Source of the DNA: DASQPR01 sp963836775
Lineage (GTDB): Bacteria > Actinomycetota > Actinomycetes > Mycobacteriales > Micromonosporaceae
NCBI GenBank assembly: GCA_963836775.1
Contig: CAWIKR010000003.1
Location: 2,232,001-2,296,000 of the forward strand
Direction: 5' to 3'
Length of the DNA: 64,000 bases
This document shows, piece by piece, positions 34,740-43,635 of the stretch. Both the position numbers and the translations under genes were made by a program. Each line of letters starts with the position of its first letter. Within the stretch, counting starts at the first letter, position 1. Below the pieces are notes generated by a model. That model worked only from the letters and a program-made list of their open reading frames with translations. It was not told where the DNA came from and did no database searches.

Positions 34740-35234
34740 TCAGCCGTCGAACCCGGTCGCGCCATCGGTCTGCTCGCGCAGGATGTCCAGGTGCCCGGCG
34801 TGCCGGGCGGTCTCCTCGACCATGTGCACGTAGACCCAGCGGAGCGAGACCCGCTGCAGCCGTGGGTGCGCGACCACATCATCGAGGTCCATGCGGGCGG
34901 CGATCGCCCGGGACCGGTCGCACGCGCCGCGGTAGCTGTCCAGGATCGCAGCGACTGAATCGTCCGGGCCGACGGTCCAGCCGTCATCGGCCGCGGTCGC
35001 GGCGCCGCCCAGGACGCCGGTGAACCACTCGTCCTCGACGGCGGCCAGGTGTTTGACCACTCCGGCGATGGTGGTCGCCGACGGCACCCGCCGCGCCCGG
35101 GCCGACTCGTCGCTGACGCCGGTCGCCTTGCGCACCACGATGTCGCGGTAGAGGTCGATGAACGCCTCCAGCACAGCACGCTCGCCGGCGCCGGCGACCA
35201 GCTCGTCGGGAGTCAGCAGGGGTTGGTCGGTCAT
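34740..35234 (-). CDS. DinB family protein
   Basis: 164 residues. Four-helix DinB/DUF664 layout with metal-ligand His residues in GVVKHLAAVEDEWFT and VYVHMVEETARHAGHLDILRE. Such proteins are metal-dependent, often thiol (mycothiol) transferases, in actinobacteria. Role unassigned. It ends 15 nt from the anti-sigma-like gene and lies 9 nt downstream of the VOC gene, so the two are probably cotranscribed. Confidence 0.9.
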   Translation of the reverse strand: MTDQPLLTPDELVAGAGERAVLEAFIDLYRDIVVRKATGVSDESARARRVPSATTIAGVVKHLAAVEDEWFTGVLGGAATAADDGWTVGPDDSVAAILDSYRGACDRSRAIAARMDLDDVVAHPRLQRVSLRWVYVHMVEETARHAGHLDILREQTDGATGFDG

Positions 35235-35243
35235 GCCGACAAC

Positions 35244-35621
35244 CTAGCGAGTGGCGGCGCGTTCCTCCATCAGGATCACGTGGTGGCCGTCCGGGTCCTG
35301 CAGGCCGGACATCCACAGCTCGGTGCCGCCGTCGCGGTGCACCACGTGCGGACGATCAGTCATCACGACGCCCAGGCGCTCCAGCCGCGCGACCTCGGCG
35401 TCGATGTCCTCGACATCGAAGTAGAGCACGCACTTGCTGGTGTATTGCGGTGCTTCCGGCCGGCCGAGATAGAGCCGCACGTCGCCGCTGGCGAAGAAGG
35501 CCATCGGCTGGCCAGGGACCTCGAACATCAGCGGGATGCCGAGCACGTCCCGGTAGAACGCCACCGACCGGTTCATGTCCGACACGCTGATGTGGACCTG
35601 TCCGAGTCTTCCGAGCGCCAT
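35244..35621 (-). CDS. VOC family (glyoxalase/dioxygenase fold) protein
   Basis: 125 residues. Two beta-alpha-beta-beta-beta units: GQVHISVSDMNRSVAFYRDV and VLYFDVEDIDAEVARLERLG, ending TELWMSGLQDPDGHHVILME. The metal ligands His (first strand) and Glu near the end (VILMEE) are in place. It is divergent from a MarR gene across two operators and is therefore a likely MarR target. Confidence 0.9.
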   Translation of the reverse strand: MALGRLGQVHISVSDMNRSVAFYRDVLGIPLMFEVPGQPMAFFASGDVRLYLGRPEAPQYTSKCVLYFDVEDIDAEVARLERLGVVMTDRPHVVHRDGGTELWMSGLQDPDGHHVILMEERAATR

Positions 35622-35636
35622 GGTCGCCTCCTATAC

Positions 35637-35668
35637 TTAACCTAGGTGAAAGGATAACCATGGTTAAG
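35637..35668. promoter_or_regulatory. Two tandem MarR operators, TAACC-NN-GGTTA type
   Basis: TTAACCTAGGTGAA (35637-35650, one mismatch from perfect symmetry) and TAACCATGGTTA (35655-35666, perfect) share the TAACC/GGT core and are 17 bp apart. The second covers the marR start codon at 35660. An outer CTTAACC/GGTTAAG symmetry (35636-35642, 35662-35668) spans both. Confidence 0.72.
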
Positions 35669-36151
35669 AAACTCGGTCAACCGGCTCGCGATCAGTTGCC
35701 TCCGGCCCCGGCCGACCTCGGCGGGGACGCGCCGGTGGCGGTGGCGAACCGGCTGCACTCGGCGGCGCTGCGGCTGCTGCGATATGCCCGCGAGGCCGAC
35801 GCCGAGATGATGGATCTGGACGGTCCGCGAGCCTCTGCACTGTCCGTGCTGGTCTTCGGCGGGTCGATGGCGATCGGGCAGTTGGCCGAGGTGGAGCAGG
35901 TGTCGCCGCCGGCCATCACCAAGACGGTCGCGGCGCTGGAAGCCGACGGGCTGGCCGAGCGGGTGCGATCGACCAGCGACCGCCGGGTGGTGCGGGTGGT
36001 CGCCACCGCGGCCGGCCGGGCCGTGCTGGAGCGCGGGCGGACCGCCCGGGTGCGCCGGGTCGCCGCACTCCTGGATGGCCTGGACGCCGATGACCTGACG
36101 GTGCTCGAGCGCGCCGCCGATCTGATCGCCGATCGGCTGACCGGGGCCTGA
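35660..36151 (+). CDS. MarR family transcriptional regulator
   Basis: 163 residues. Winged helix: MAIGQLAEVEQVSPPAITKTV (recognition helix SPPAITKTVAALE), then ADGLAERVRSTSDRRVVRVV (wing). The C-terminal helices end DLTVLERAADLIADRL. GAAAGGAT lies just before the start, within the operator pair. It should repress itself and the divergent VOC-DinB unit. Confidence 0.93.
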   Translation: MVKKLGQPARDQLPPAPADLGGDAPVAVANRLHSAALRLLRYAREADAEMMDLDGPRASALSVLVFGGSMAIGQLAEVEQVSPPAITKTVAALEADGLAERVRSTSDRRVVRVVATAAGRAVLERGRTARVRRVAALLDGLDADDLTVLERAADLIADRLTGA

Positions 36152-36202
36152 ACCCGGCCCGATCGGCAAGTGCCGGTTGCCGGCCGTAGTTACAGTCCGC
36201 CT

Positions 36203-37138
36203 GTGCGACGTCGAACTCTGCTGGCCGCGGGCAGCCTGGCGCTGCTGGGCGGCTGCAGCGCTCGGCCGCGGCGGACGGCACCGGCGCGCCGCACGACTCC
36301 GCCGTCGTCGCCACCGGCGGTAACCCCGCCCCGGCCGCCGCCGCCTCCAGCCGCGCCCCTGGCCGGCCATGCTCCGTCAGGGACGTTGCGAGTGGCGCCG
36401 TATCACCACCGATTCCACCGGGCCGGCCGGGCACTGCCGACACTGGTTTACGCACCCGTGGCGGCCGGGCGATATCCGGTGGTCGTGTTCGGCCACGGCC
36501 TGATGGGCGAACCGGCCGATTACGCGGCACTGCTGACCCGCTGGGCGGCGGCCGGGTTCGTGGTCGCGGCGCCGGCGTTCCCGGACACCAACCGGTCCGC
36601 GGCGCACTTCACGCTGCTGGACGTGCCGAATCAGCCGGCCGATGTCGGCGCGGTGCTGAGCGGGCTGGTCACACTGCCGCGCACCGATCCGGTGGCCCGG
36701 CGCTTGGACCGCGACCATGTCGCCGTGGCCGGGCATTCGGCCGGTGCGATCACCGCGCTGGGCGTCCTCACCGATGACGGCCCGGAGGGCCGGGACCGCC
36801 GGTTCACTGCCGGAGTGATCCTGGCCGGGAACCTGCTCGGCGTCGGCCAGACCTTCTCCGCACCGCCAGTGCCGGTGCTGTTCGTGCACGCGGACCACGA
36901 CCCGATCGTGCCGTACGCCACCGGTGTGGCCGCCTATCAGCGGGTGCCGTGGCCGAAGGCGTTGCTGACGTTGCCCGGCGACGAGCACAGCGAGCCGTAC
37001 GCGGACGCGGCCGATCACTCGTTCGCGACTGTGCGCGCGGCCACCACCGACTTCCTGCGGTCCAGTTTGTACGGTGATCCGGCGGCACTGCGGCGGTTCC
37101 TCGCGACCCCGCACCTGCGAACGTCCGACCTCCGCTAA
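36203..37138 (+). CDS. Secreted lipoprotein esterase (alpha/beta hydrolase)
   Basis: About 311 residues from GTG 36203: VRRRTLLAAGSLALLGGC is a Tat-like (RRR) lipoprotein signal peptide with lipobox LGGC. A Pro-rich linker follows. The catalytic domain has VVFGHGLMGEPADYA, nucleophile AVAGHSAGAITALG, Asp in HADHDPIVPY and His in DEHSEPY. It is related to the platelet-activating-factor acetylhydrolase/cutinase-like and chlorophyllase-type esterases. Exported ester hydrolase, substrate unknown. Confidence 0.85.
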   Translation: MRRRTLLAAGSLALLGGCSARPRRTAPARRTTPPSSPPAVTPPRPPPPPAAPLAGHAPSGTLRVAPYHHRFHRAGRALPTLVYAPVAAGRYPVVVFGHGLMGEPADYAALLTRWAAAGFVVAAPAFPDTNRSAAHFTLLDVPNQPADVGAVLSGLVTLPRTDPVARRLDRDHVAVAGHSAGAITALGVLTDDGPEGRDRRFTAGVILAGNLLGVGQTFSAPPVPVLFVHADHDPIVPYATGVAAYQRVPWPKALLTLPGDEHSEPYADAADHSFATVRAATTDFLRSSLYGDPAALRRFLATPHLRTSDLR

Positions 37139-37172
37139 CGGCTCGGGCTCGACCGCACCGACCGTAAGTCCA

Positions 37173-37199
37173 GGTGGCGACTCTGCGGACGGCGCCACC
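37173..37199 (+). terminator. Possible hairpin after the esterase
   Basis: GGTGGCG (37173-37179) and CGCCACC (37193-37199) around a 13-nt loop, 35 nt after the esterase stop. Confidence 0.35.
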
Positions 37200-37308
37200 G
37201 TGATGACGACCGAGACCACCAAGGCCAGCGGGCTGAAGGCGAAGACGTGATCGTCGTCGCCGGCGAATTTCGCTGGCGATCCGTGGCGGGCGGCCGTAGC
37301 CTGCGGAT

Positions 37309-37725
37309 ATGACTGCGGATATGACTGCGGGCAGGTCGGTCTTCGATGAGCTGATGGCCGACGCGACGGTCGGCGCGGCCGGTTTCGGGCACCGCGAGCA
37401 CGTGCACCTGACCTGGCTGGCGGTCCGCCGCCTGGGCGCCGGGGCGGCGACGGATCTGGTCAGCGACGGCATCCGGGAGACTGCGCGGTACGCGGGCGCG
37501 CCGCAGAAATACCACGTCACGATGAGCCGCGCCTGGGTCGAGCTGGTCGCCTTCCACATGGCCGAGGCCGACGCCCCGACGTTCGACGAGTTCGCGGCGC
37601 ACCATCGCGCGCTGCTGAACAAGCGGCTGCTGTCCCGGTTCTACAGCTCCGCGGTTCTGGCCGGACCGGCCGCGCGTACGCGGTGGGTGGAGCCGGACCG
37701 GTCACCGATGCCGGCTCTGGCGTAG
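37309..37725 (+). CDS. Conserved hypothetical protein
   Basis: 138 residues, helical, with AGFGHREHVHLTWLAVRRLG, SDGIRETARYAGAPQKYHVT and FAAHHRALLNKRLLSRFYSS. Several His residues could be functional, but I do not recognise a named family. The start is doubled: ATGACTGCGGAT ATGACTGCGG places ATG at 37309 and 37321, and no strong ribosome-binding site decides between them. Stands alone before a hairpin. Confidence 0.7.
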   Translation: MTADMTAGRSVFDELMADATVGAAGFGHREHVHLTWLAVRRLGAGAATDLVSDGIRETARYAGAPQKYHVTMSRAWVELVAFHMAEADAPTFDEFAAHHRALLNKRLLSRFYSSAVLAGPAARTRWVEPDRSPMPALA

Positions 37726-37764
37726 GCGCGGTGCCGCTCGCATCGTCGTCGCCTTCCCCCGTGA

Positions 37765-37809
37765 ATCTTGAACGATGGTCGCTGTTATAGAGCGACAACC
37801 GTTCAAGAT
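37765..37809. terminator. Bidirectional hairpin, CAAGATC family
   Basis: ATCTTGAACGATGGTCGCT (37765-37783) pairs with AGCGACAACCGTTCAAGAT (37791-37809) with an internal mismatch; loop GTTATAG. It lies between convergent genes. Confidence 0.75.
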
Positions 37810-37832
37810 CCAGAAGGAAGAGAAGGCGCCGT

Positions 37833-38594
37833 TCAGGGCACGATGCGGAAGTGCGTTGTCAGGCGTCCGTCGTCGCCGAGGATGTGGAACGCGAACGCCG
37901 GCGGCAGTTCCGAGGTGACGAACGCGTCGCTCTCCCAGGGCAGCAGCAGCGACGACTTGACCCCGGGCGCGACCAGCACCGGCAGCCCGGCGAATGTGCT
38001 GGCGGCCGGGGTGTGCGCATGCCCGCAGAGGATCGCCACCACATTGCGGTGCCGGCCGAGGACAGCGGCAAGTCGGTCTTCGTTGAGCAGTTTGATGGCG
38101 TCGACGACCGGCTGATGCAGGGCCACCGGCGGGTGGTGGAAACAGACGAACACCGGGCCGGCGGCCCGGGCCAATTCGCCGTCGATCCACTGGAGCGTCT
38201 CGTCGTCGAGAAGCCCCTCGTTGCGTTGCGGGATCGACGAGTCACACATCAGGAACAGCACGCCGTTGATGACGTGGGATTCGTTGATCGGGGTCTCGGA
38301 AATCCACTCGGTGCCGCCGTGGTCACGCAGCAGGCTGCGCCGGTAAGGATCGCGGCGGTCGTGGTTGCCCGGGCACATCAGCACCGGATAGGGCAGGGCC
38401 GCATAGACCGACTTGTAGACCTCTTCGTATTCGGCGTCGGTGGCATGGTCGGCGAGATCGCCGGTGACCAGGACGCAGTCGATCCGGGTCCGGTCGCCGA
38501 GGTTGACCAGGTAGTCGACGACCTTGCGGGTCCGGGCGGCGATCTCGTCGGTGCCGTCCAGGTGGATATCGCTGAGGTGGGCTATGACCAGCAC
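37833..38594 (-). CDS. Class III cyclic-nucleotide phosphodiesterase-like metallophosphoesterase
   Basis: About 253 residues from GTG 38594 (VLVIAHLSDIHLDG). All motifs of the calcineurin-like fold are visible: SDIHL, VTGDLADH, CPGNHDRRDPY, VCFHHPP and LCGHAHTP. It resembles CpdA and mycobacterial Rv0805, which hydrolyse cAMP and other phosphodiesters. An upstream ATG 38657 would add a Pro-rich, unconserved 21 residues. Dinuclear metal enzyme, cytoplasmic. Confidence 0.88.
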   Translation of the reverse strand: MLVIAHLSDIHLDGTDEIAARTRKVVDYLVNLGDRTRIDCVLVTGDLADHATDAEYEEVYKSVYAALPYPVLMCPGNHDRRDPYRRSLLRDHGGTEWISETPINESHVINGVLFLMCDSSIPQRNEGLLDDETLQWIDGELARAAGPVFVCFHHPPVALHQPVVDAIKLLNEDRLAAVLGRHRNVVAILCGHAHTPAASTFAGLPVLVAPGVKSSLLLPWESDAFVTSELPPAFAFHILGDDGRLTTHFRIVP

Positions 38595-38720
38595 GGATCC
38601 ATTCAACGGCGCGGGCGGCGCGGTTGGCCAGTGCGGTGCGGCTGGTCGGGGGTTCATTTAAGGGGTACGCGCCACCGTGTCCCGAGCGTCGCGGGTGGTT
38701 CGCTGCTAACCTCGCAAGTC

Positions 38721-39644
38721 GTGACGGACCAGCCGAATTCCGTGCCCGGCTCCGGGGACGTGCCGCCGGAGCGCCGTTTTCCGGATCCGCTCGCGCCCGA
38801 TCCGGATCCGTCGGTGTGGCAGCGCCCCGGTGCGGTGCCGCCACCGGCAGCGCCGAGCCCGGTCGGAGGATCGCAACCGCCGGAGTCTGGTCCGGCGGCA
38901 CCGGGTCCCGATCAACCAGGTCCCGATGAACCACGCCGCGATGAACCACGCCGCGATGCACCGGGCCCCGATGCACCAGGTCCGGCCGAACCGAGCGACC
39001 CGCGTCCCGGCGAACCTCGCTCCGGCGACCAGCCGCCCAGCCCTCCGGATCCGGGATACCCGCCGGCGACCGGTCCGGGTGCGCCGTACCCGCCACCGGG
39101 GATGCCATCGGGCATGCAGCCGCAAGGCGTCCCAGGCCCGGGGATGCCGCCCCCAGGAATTCCCGGCCCGGGATTGCCGCCTCCGGCAGCACCGCCGCCG
39201 CCCGCCGCGACCACGGGCAAGCTCCGCAACCCGGCTTTGAAGATCGTGCTGGTCGTGCTGGCCGGCCTGATCCTGCTGTGCTGCATCGGCGGCGGAGTGG
39301 TCGGGTTCTTCATCTTCCGGGCCGCCCAGGACGTCAAGCCGGCCCGGGCCGCGACGGTCGCGTTCGTGCGGGATCTGGAGTCCGGTGACACCGCCGCGGC
39401 GTACAGCCGGCTGTGCGCAACGACCCGCCGGGAATTCCCGCCGGACGTCTTCGACGTCACCGTGTCGTCGCAGCCGAAAATCATCGGCTACAAGACCGTG
39501 GACACCTCGACGAGCAACGTCAACGGCACCCGGACCGCGCAGATCGTGATGGATCTGAGCTTGGCCAGCGGCCGGGTGGAACGGCACACGTTCCTGCTGA
39601 GCCGCGAGCACGGAAAGTGGCTCGTCTGCGGAACTCCGTACTAG
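38721..39644 (+). CDS. Pro-rich membrane-anchored protein with DUF4878-like tail
   Basis: 307 residues from GTG 38721. Residues 1-165 are a Pro/Gly/Asp-rich cytoplasmic region with short repeats (PGPDQPGPDEPRRDEPRRDA; PGMPPPGIPGPGLPPP). One helix (IVLVVLAGLILLCCIGGGVV) follows. The outside domain (AATVAFVRDLESGDTAAAYS, LCATTRREFPPDVF) resembles DUF4878/lumazine-binding-like actinobacterial domains. Role unknown. It precedes the recombinase gene by 9 nt. Confidence 0.78.
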   Translation: MTDQPNSVPGSGDVPPERRFPDPLAPDPDPSVWQRPGAVPPPAAPSPVGGSQPPESGPAAPGPDQPGPDEPRRDEPRRDAPGPDAPGPAEPSDPRPGEPRSGDQPPSPPDPGYPPATGPGAPYPPPGMPSGMQPQGVPGPGMPPPGIPGPGLPPPAAPPPPAATTGKLRNPALKIVLVVLAGLILLCCIGGGVVGFFIFRAAQDVKPARAATVAFVRDLESGDTAAAYSRLCATTRREFPPDVFDVTVSSQPKIIGYKTVDTSTSNVNGTRTAQIVMDLSLASGRVERHTFLLSREHGKWLVCGTPY

Positions 39645-39653
39645 TGTTCGTAC

Positions 39654-40580
39654 GTGTCCGATGTAGTCGTCCGTGACGCCAGCCTGGCCACCCATACGGC
39701 GGCCTGGTTGTGGAGCTATCGGGAGTCGGCGCACACCCGGGCCGCATATCGGCGCGACGTCGAGGACTTCGTCCGCTGGTGTGCCGGCCGCGACCTGGAT
39801 CCGCTGGCGGTCCGCCGGCCGGACCTGGACGCCTACGCCGCCAACCTGGCCAACCTGAACCTGCCGCGCAGCGGCCGGCCGATGGCGCCGGCGTCGGTGG
39901 CACGCCGGCTGGCCGCGTTGTCGTCGTGGTATGCGTACCTGCACGATGCCGGTGCGGTCGGGCACAACCCGGTGCAGCGGGTCCGGCGGCCCCGGGTCGA
40001 CCACGACCACACCAGCACCGTCGGGATGTCCACAGCCGAAGCGGCGGCGCTGCTGCGTGCCGCCGCTTCAGATCAGGTGCTCGGCCCGCAGACCGGCGCG
40101 GCGCTCGCCGGATTCCTGGTCGCGATCGGCGCCCGCGTCTCCGAGGCGTGCGCGCTGGACGTCACCGACCTCGGCTTCGATTCCGGGCACCGGACGGTGC
40201 GGCTGCGGATGAAGGGCGGCAAGACGCGGACCCGGGCCGTGCCGCCGGGACTCGCCGCTCAACTCGACCGGCTGGCCGCCGGCCGCACCGATGGGCCGCT
40301 GTTTCGCACTCAGGACGGGCTCCGGATGGACCGGCACACGATCGCGCGGTTCGTCCGCCGGTCCGCCCGCGCCGCCGGGCTGCCGGCCGCCGAGAAGATC
40401 ACCCCGCACAGCTTCCGGCACGCCTGGGCGACCGTGGCCCGCGAGCGCGGCGCGTCCCTGGAGGAACGCCAGTTCGCTCTGGGCCACGCGGATCCGCGCA
40501 CCACCCAGCGCTATGACCGGGCCCGGCAGTCGCTGGACCGGGATCCGTCCTACCTGGTCGCCGCGGCGGTCGCGGAGTAG
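39654..40580 (+). CDS. Tyrosine recombinase (XerC/D-like)
   Basis: 308 residues from GTG 39654. N-terminal SAM-like core-binding domain (SYRESAHTRAAYRRDVEDF). Catalytic residues: Arg in GARVSEACAL, Lys in MKGGKTRTR, His-Arg in TPHSFRHAWAT, His in LGHADPRTT and Tyr in TQRYDRA. All are present, so the enzyme should be active. No att-like repeats, excisionase or phage genes adjoin, so it is a stand-alone Xer-type integrase, not evidence for an integrated element. Confidence 0.92.
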   Translation: MSDVVVRDASLATHTAAWLWSYRESAHTRAAYRRDVEDFVRWCAGRDLDPLAVRRPDLDAYAANLANLNLPRSGRPMAPASVARRLAALSSWYAYLHDAGAVGHNPVQRVRRPRVDHDHTSTVGMSTAEAAALLRAAASDQVLGPQTGAALAGFLVAIGARVSEACALDVTDLGFDSGHRTVRLRMKGGKTRTRAVPPGLAAQLDRLAAGRTDGPLFRTQDGLRMDRHTIARFVRRSARAAGLPAAEKITPHSFRHAWATVARERGASLEERQFALGHADPRTTQRYDRARQSLDRDPSYLVAAAVAE

Positions 40581-40588
40581 GAGTGACG

Positions 40589-41212
40589 ATGCTGTTTCCG
40601 ATGGTGCAGTGGACCGACGACCTCAGCGGCGCGGACTGGCTCGTCGAGGCGATGACAACGTTCGCGGTCGACGTCACCTCTGTCGTACCGGCTGGTTTCG
40701 CCGCCTATGCGCGGCTGCCGCACACCGGCCCGGACCCCGACGACCGCTGGCGTGGCGCGCTACCGCCGGAGCAGCTTCTGGCGCTCGCGGCCGCGCTCGC
40801 GCCGCATGCCCGCGGCACGGTGTGGTTTGCCATCTGGGACGGCTACGGCTGGGCCACCGGCCGGCCAAGCTTCGCGGTCGCGGGTCACGACCCGGCCGAG
40901 GTCGCCGCCGAGGAGGCGCGGCTGCGCACCCGTCAGGAGGCGTTCCGGGCCACCCTGCCGGCTGCGCGCCTGCACCTGCCGGAGCGCGACTACATGGTCT
41001 ACCACGGACTGATCACCGAGGCCGCCGTGAGCTTCGGCCGGCAGCACGCCAACCTGTGGTGGCCGGACGACCGGTCCTGGTGCGTGGCGACCGAGATCGA
41101 CCTGGGCGCCACCTACATCGCAGGGTCCGACGAGGTGATCGACGCGGTCGTGCGGATCGGCGCGCACCGGGTTGCCCCGGACGCGCCGATCGGCGAGCGC
41201 GCCGGCGACTAG
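40589..41212 (+). CDS. Conserved hypothetical protein
   Basis: About 207 residues; ATG 40589 has GGAG 5 nt upstream (GTG 40583 is an alternative). Features: Trp/Tyr-rich core ARGTVWFAIWDGYGWATGRP, LHLPERDYMVYHGLITEAAV, and NLWWPDDRSWCVATEIDLGA followed by TYIAGS, which resembles an immunity-type or SMI1-like fold but is not assigned. It follows the recombinase by 8 nt and overlaps the converging transporter by 4 bp. Confidence 0.75.
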   Translation: MLFPMVQWTDDLSGADWLVEAMTTFAVDVTSVVPAGFAAYARLPHTGPDPDDRWRGALPPEQLLALAAALAPHARGTVWFAIWDGYGWATGRPSFAVAGHDPAEVAAEEARLRTRQEAFRATLPAARLHLPERDYMVYHGLITEAAVSFGRQHANLWWPDDRSWCVATEIDLGATYIAGSDEVIDAVVRIGAHRVAPDAPIGERAGD

Positions 41213-42594
41213 ACGACTTCCGGCGGCGTGTTTCCGGCCTCGATGATGGCCCGCCGCATCGGCACCCGCAGCAGCAGGATCAGACCGGCGACGAAGAACA
41301 CCAGCAGCGAGATGATCGCCACCCGGTAGCTGCCGGTCAACTGGTAGGCCAGGCCGAACAGCAGCGGGCCGAGCCAGGTGGTGCCGTCCGAGGCGATCTC
41401 GTAGATGCCGAAGTACTCGGCTTCCTCGTCGGGCGGGATCAGCTGGCTGAACAGCGACCGGGACAGTGCCTGGGAACCGCCGAGCACTAGGCCGATCAGC
41501 GCACCCAGCGCCATGAACAGCAGCGGCTTGTGCGCCGGCAGGATGTAGGCGAGCACGAGAGTGATCAGCCATACGACGATCGACCAGGCGATGGTGTTGC
41601 GGGCGCCGTACCGCCGGGCCAGCCGGCCCAGCAGCAACGCTCCACCGAATGCCAGGAACTGCACCAGCAGGATGGTCTCGATCTGCACCGACTTGTCCAG
41701 GTGCAGTTCCTTGTCGGCGAAGACCGCGGCCTGCGTGATGACGGTCTGGATGCCGTCGTTGTAGATCAGGTACGCGACCAGGAACATGATCGTCAGCGGG
41801 TACGCACGCATCCGCTTGAAGGTCCGGCCGAGCTGGCGGAATCCGTCGGTGATCCGGCCGGCCCTGCTGCCGGCGGCCGCGACCGCATCCGCGCTCTCGA
41901 AGTCGCCGGCCACCGCCGGCCGGTTGTGCAGCCGCAGCAGCGGCAGCGTGGTGAACGCGGCCCACCAGACTCCGGCCGACACGATCGACCAGCGCGCCAC
42001 CGTGCCCTCGGAGACGCCGATCGAGTCCCGCAGCGTGTAGACGACGAGGTTCAGCGCCAGCAGCAGACCGCCGCCGATGTAGCCGATCGCCCAGCCGATG
42101 CTGGAGACCTTGTCGCGCTCGTCCGGGCCGGCGATCTGCGGGAGGAACGAGTTGTAGACCACGTTGCTCGCGCCGAGCGCGACGTTGGCCAGCACGAACA
42201 GTCCTGCTCCGAGCAGCCATCGGTCGCCGGTGAGGAACACCATCGCGATGGTCGCGGCGGCACCGATGTAGGCGAACAACGCCAGCAGCTGCTTCTTCCG
42301 CGACGACCGGTCGGCGATGGCGCCGACCACCGGCAGCATGAACACCTGCAGCAGCACCGACAGCGACACCGCGTAGGCGAACACCGACCCGGACGCCAGC
42401 GGAATGCCCCACAGGTGCACGTCGTGGTGTGCGTCCTCGGCATTCTCCGCGATGCTGATCAGGTAGGGGCCGAGGAAGACCGAGACCACCGAGGTCGAGA
42501 ACGCCGAATTAGCCCAGTCGTAGAAGTACCAGCCGACGCGCTCGCGGCGGGTGGTCGCTTCCTTTGGCGGTTCCACCGTGGCGACCTCGCTCAT
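41209..42594 (-). CDS. UMF1 family MFS transporter
   Basis: 461 residues; ATG 42594 follows AGGAGCAGGCTC. VGWYFYDWANSAFSTSVVSV is the family-specific N terminus of the UMF1/BtlA-type permeases, with motif A ADRSSRKKQLL and about 12 helices. LGGSQALSRSLFSQLIPPDE is the family's second motif. Substrates of bacterial members are mostly unknown. The GDPD gene lies 38 nt upstream and may be cotranscribed. Confidence 0.9.
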   Translation of the reverse strand: MSEVATVEPPKEATTRRERVGWYFYDWANSAFSTSVVSVFLGPYLISIAENAEDAHHDVHLWGIPLASGSVFAYAVSLSVLLQVFMLPVVGAIADRSSRKKQLLALFAYIGAAATIAMVFLTGDRWLLGAGLFVLANVALGASNVVYNSFLPQIAGPDERDKVSSIGWAIGYIGGGLLLALNLVVYTLRDSIGVSEGTVARWSIVSAGVWWAAFTTLPLLRLHNRPAVAGDFESADAVAAAGSRAGRITDGFRQLGRTFKRMRAYPLTIMFLVAYLIYNDGIQTVITQAAVFADKELHLDKSVQIETILLVQFLAFGGALLLGRLARRYGARNTIAWSIVVWLITLVLAYILPAHKPLLFMALGALIGLVLGGSQALSRSLFSQLIPPDEEAEYFGIYEIASDGTTWLGPLLFGLAYQLTGSYRVAIISLLVFFVAGLILLLRVPMRRAIIEAGNTPPEVV

Positions 42595-42632
42595 GAGCCT
42601 GCTCCTGTGGGTGCGATTGGACTCCGCGCGCC

Positions 42633-43415
42633 TCACGCCGGCCACAGGCCGCGCTCGGCATAGACGCCGCGCAGCACGTCGATGTGATCGGTCATAATGC
42701 CATCCACACCGGCGTCAAGTAAGACCCGGATGTCGGCTGGATCATCCACCGTCCAGACATGAACCGCGAGTCCCAGCCGGTGCGCGTGGTCGATGAACCG
42801 CCGGTCGGTGACGGTGATCGGCCCGGCCCGCAGCGGCATCTGCGCCGCGACCGCCCGGCCCGCGGCCCGGCCACCGCCGCGACCGGCTCGGGAGGCCAGC
42901 CAGACGGCGGCGGCGGCGCGCTCGCCGAGGGATGTGGCGACGTCCGGCCCGGCCAGCCGGCGGGCCTCGGCCAGGCGCCGGTCGTCGAACGCGGCCAGCA
43001 GCACCCGTCCGGCGGATCCGGTACGCCGCACCACGTCGACGGTCGGCGCCACCGACGTCGCGGACTTCATGTCGATGTTGAGGAACCGGTCCGGGAACGC
43101 CGCCAGAAGCTCATCGAGGCGCGGCACCGCCGCCGCGCCGTTCACCCGAACGGTTTTCAGGTCTGCCCACGACACGTCCGCGATCCGGCCGGGCCGGCCG
43201 AGCATCCGGTCGGTGGTCCGGTCGTGGAACACCACGACGACGCCGTCGCTGGTGGCATGCACGTCGGTCTCCAGGTGCCGGTAGCCGATCGCAACAGCGC
43301 GGGCGAACGCCTCGAGGGTGTTCTCATCACCGGTCGCCGCGCCGCCACGATGGGCAAACGCCAATGGTCCGGAACCGCCGTCAACGCCCGAAAGATACGG
43401 ATGGGTGAAACTCAC
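42633..43415 (-). CDS. Glycerophosphodiester phosphodiesterase
   Basis: 260 residues. GDPD motifs: AFAHRGGAATGDENTLEAFA, YRHLETDVHATSDGVVVVFH, DRTTDRMLG, then LNIDMKSATS and HVWTVDDPADIRVLLDAGVD. It hydrolyses glycerophosphodiesters to glycerol 3-phosphate and an alcohol. No signal peptide, so cytoplasmic. It is transcribed in the same direction as the UMF1 transporter that follows, which might import or export such a product. Confidence 0.93.
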   Translation of the reverse strand: MSFTHPYLSGVDGGSGPLAFAHRGGAATGDENTLEAFARAVAIGYRHLETDVHATSDGVVVVFHDRTTDRMLGRPGRIADVSWADLKTVRVNGAAAVPRLDELLAAFPDRFLNIDMKSATSVAPTVDVVRRTGSAGRVLLAAFDDRRLAEARRLAGPDVATSLGERAAAAVWLASRAGRGGGRAAGRAVAAQMPLRAGPITVTDRRFIDHAHRLGLAVHVWTVDDPADIRVLLDAGVDGIMTDHIDVLRGVYAERGLWPA

Positions 43416-43635
43416 GACCGGAGTATGACGCGTGCCGACATCTGTGCCGGCGTTGGCGTCACTGGGTTGCGCCGATCGTCCGTGCGATCGATGACCTTGC
43501 CGTTACGGCCGGTAAAGAAAACATCCGTCACGCCGCTTTACAGCCGACCGTTCGACGAGAGACCGTGGACACCACAGGTTTGTGCCAACTGATTGGTCGA
43601 ACCGCGCCGCGGCCGCGACGGCCAAGGAGGTGGAT

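Noticed and set aside
37200..37250. A 16-codon open frame starting GTGATGACGACC
   Set aside because: Too short, no ribosome-binding site and no recognisable peptide.
39654..40580. Integrative element around the tyrosine recombinase
   Set aside because: No excisionase, replication or transfer genes, no tRNA and no flanking direct repeats; the neighbourhood looks chromosomal.
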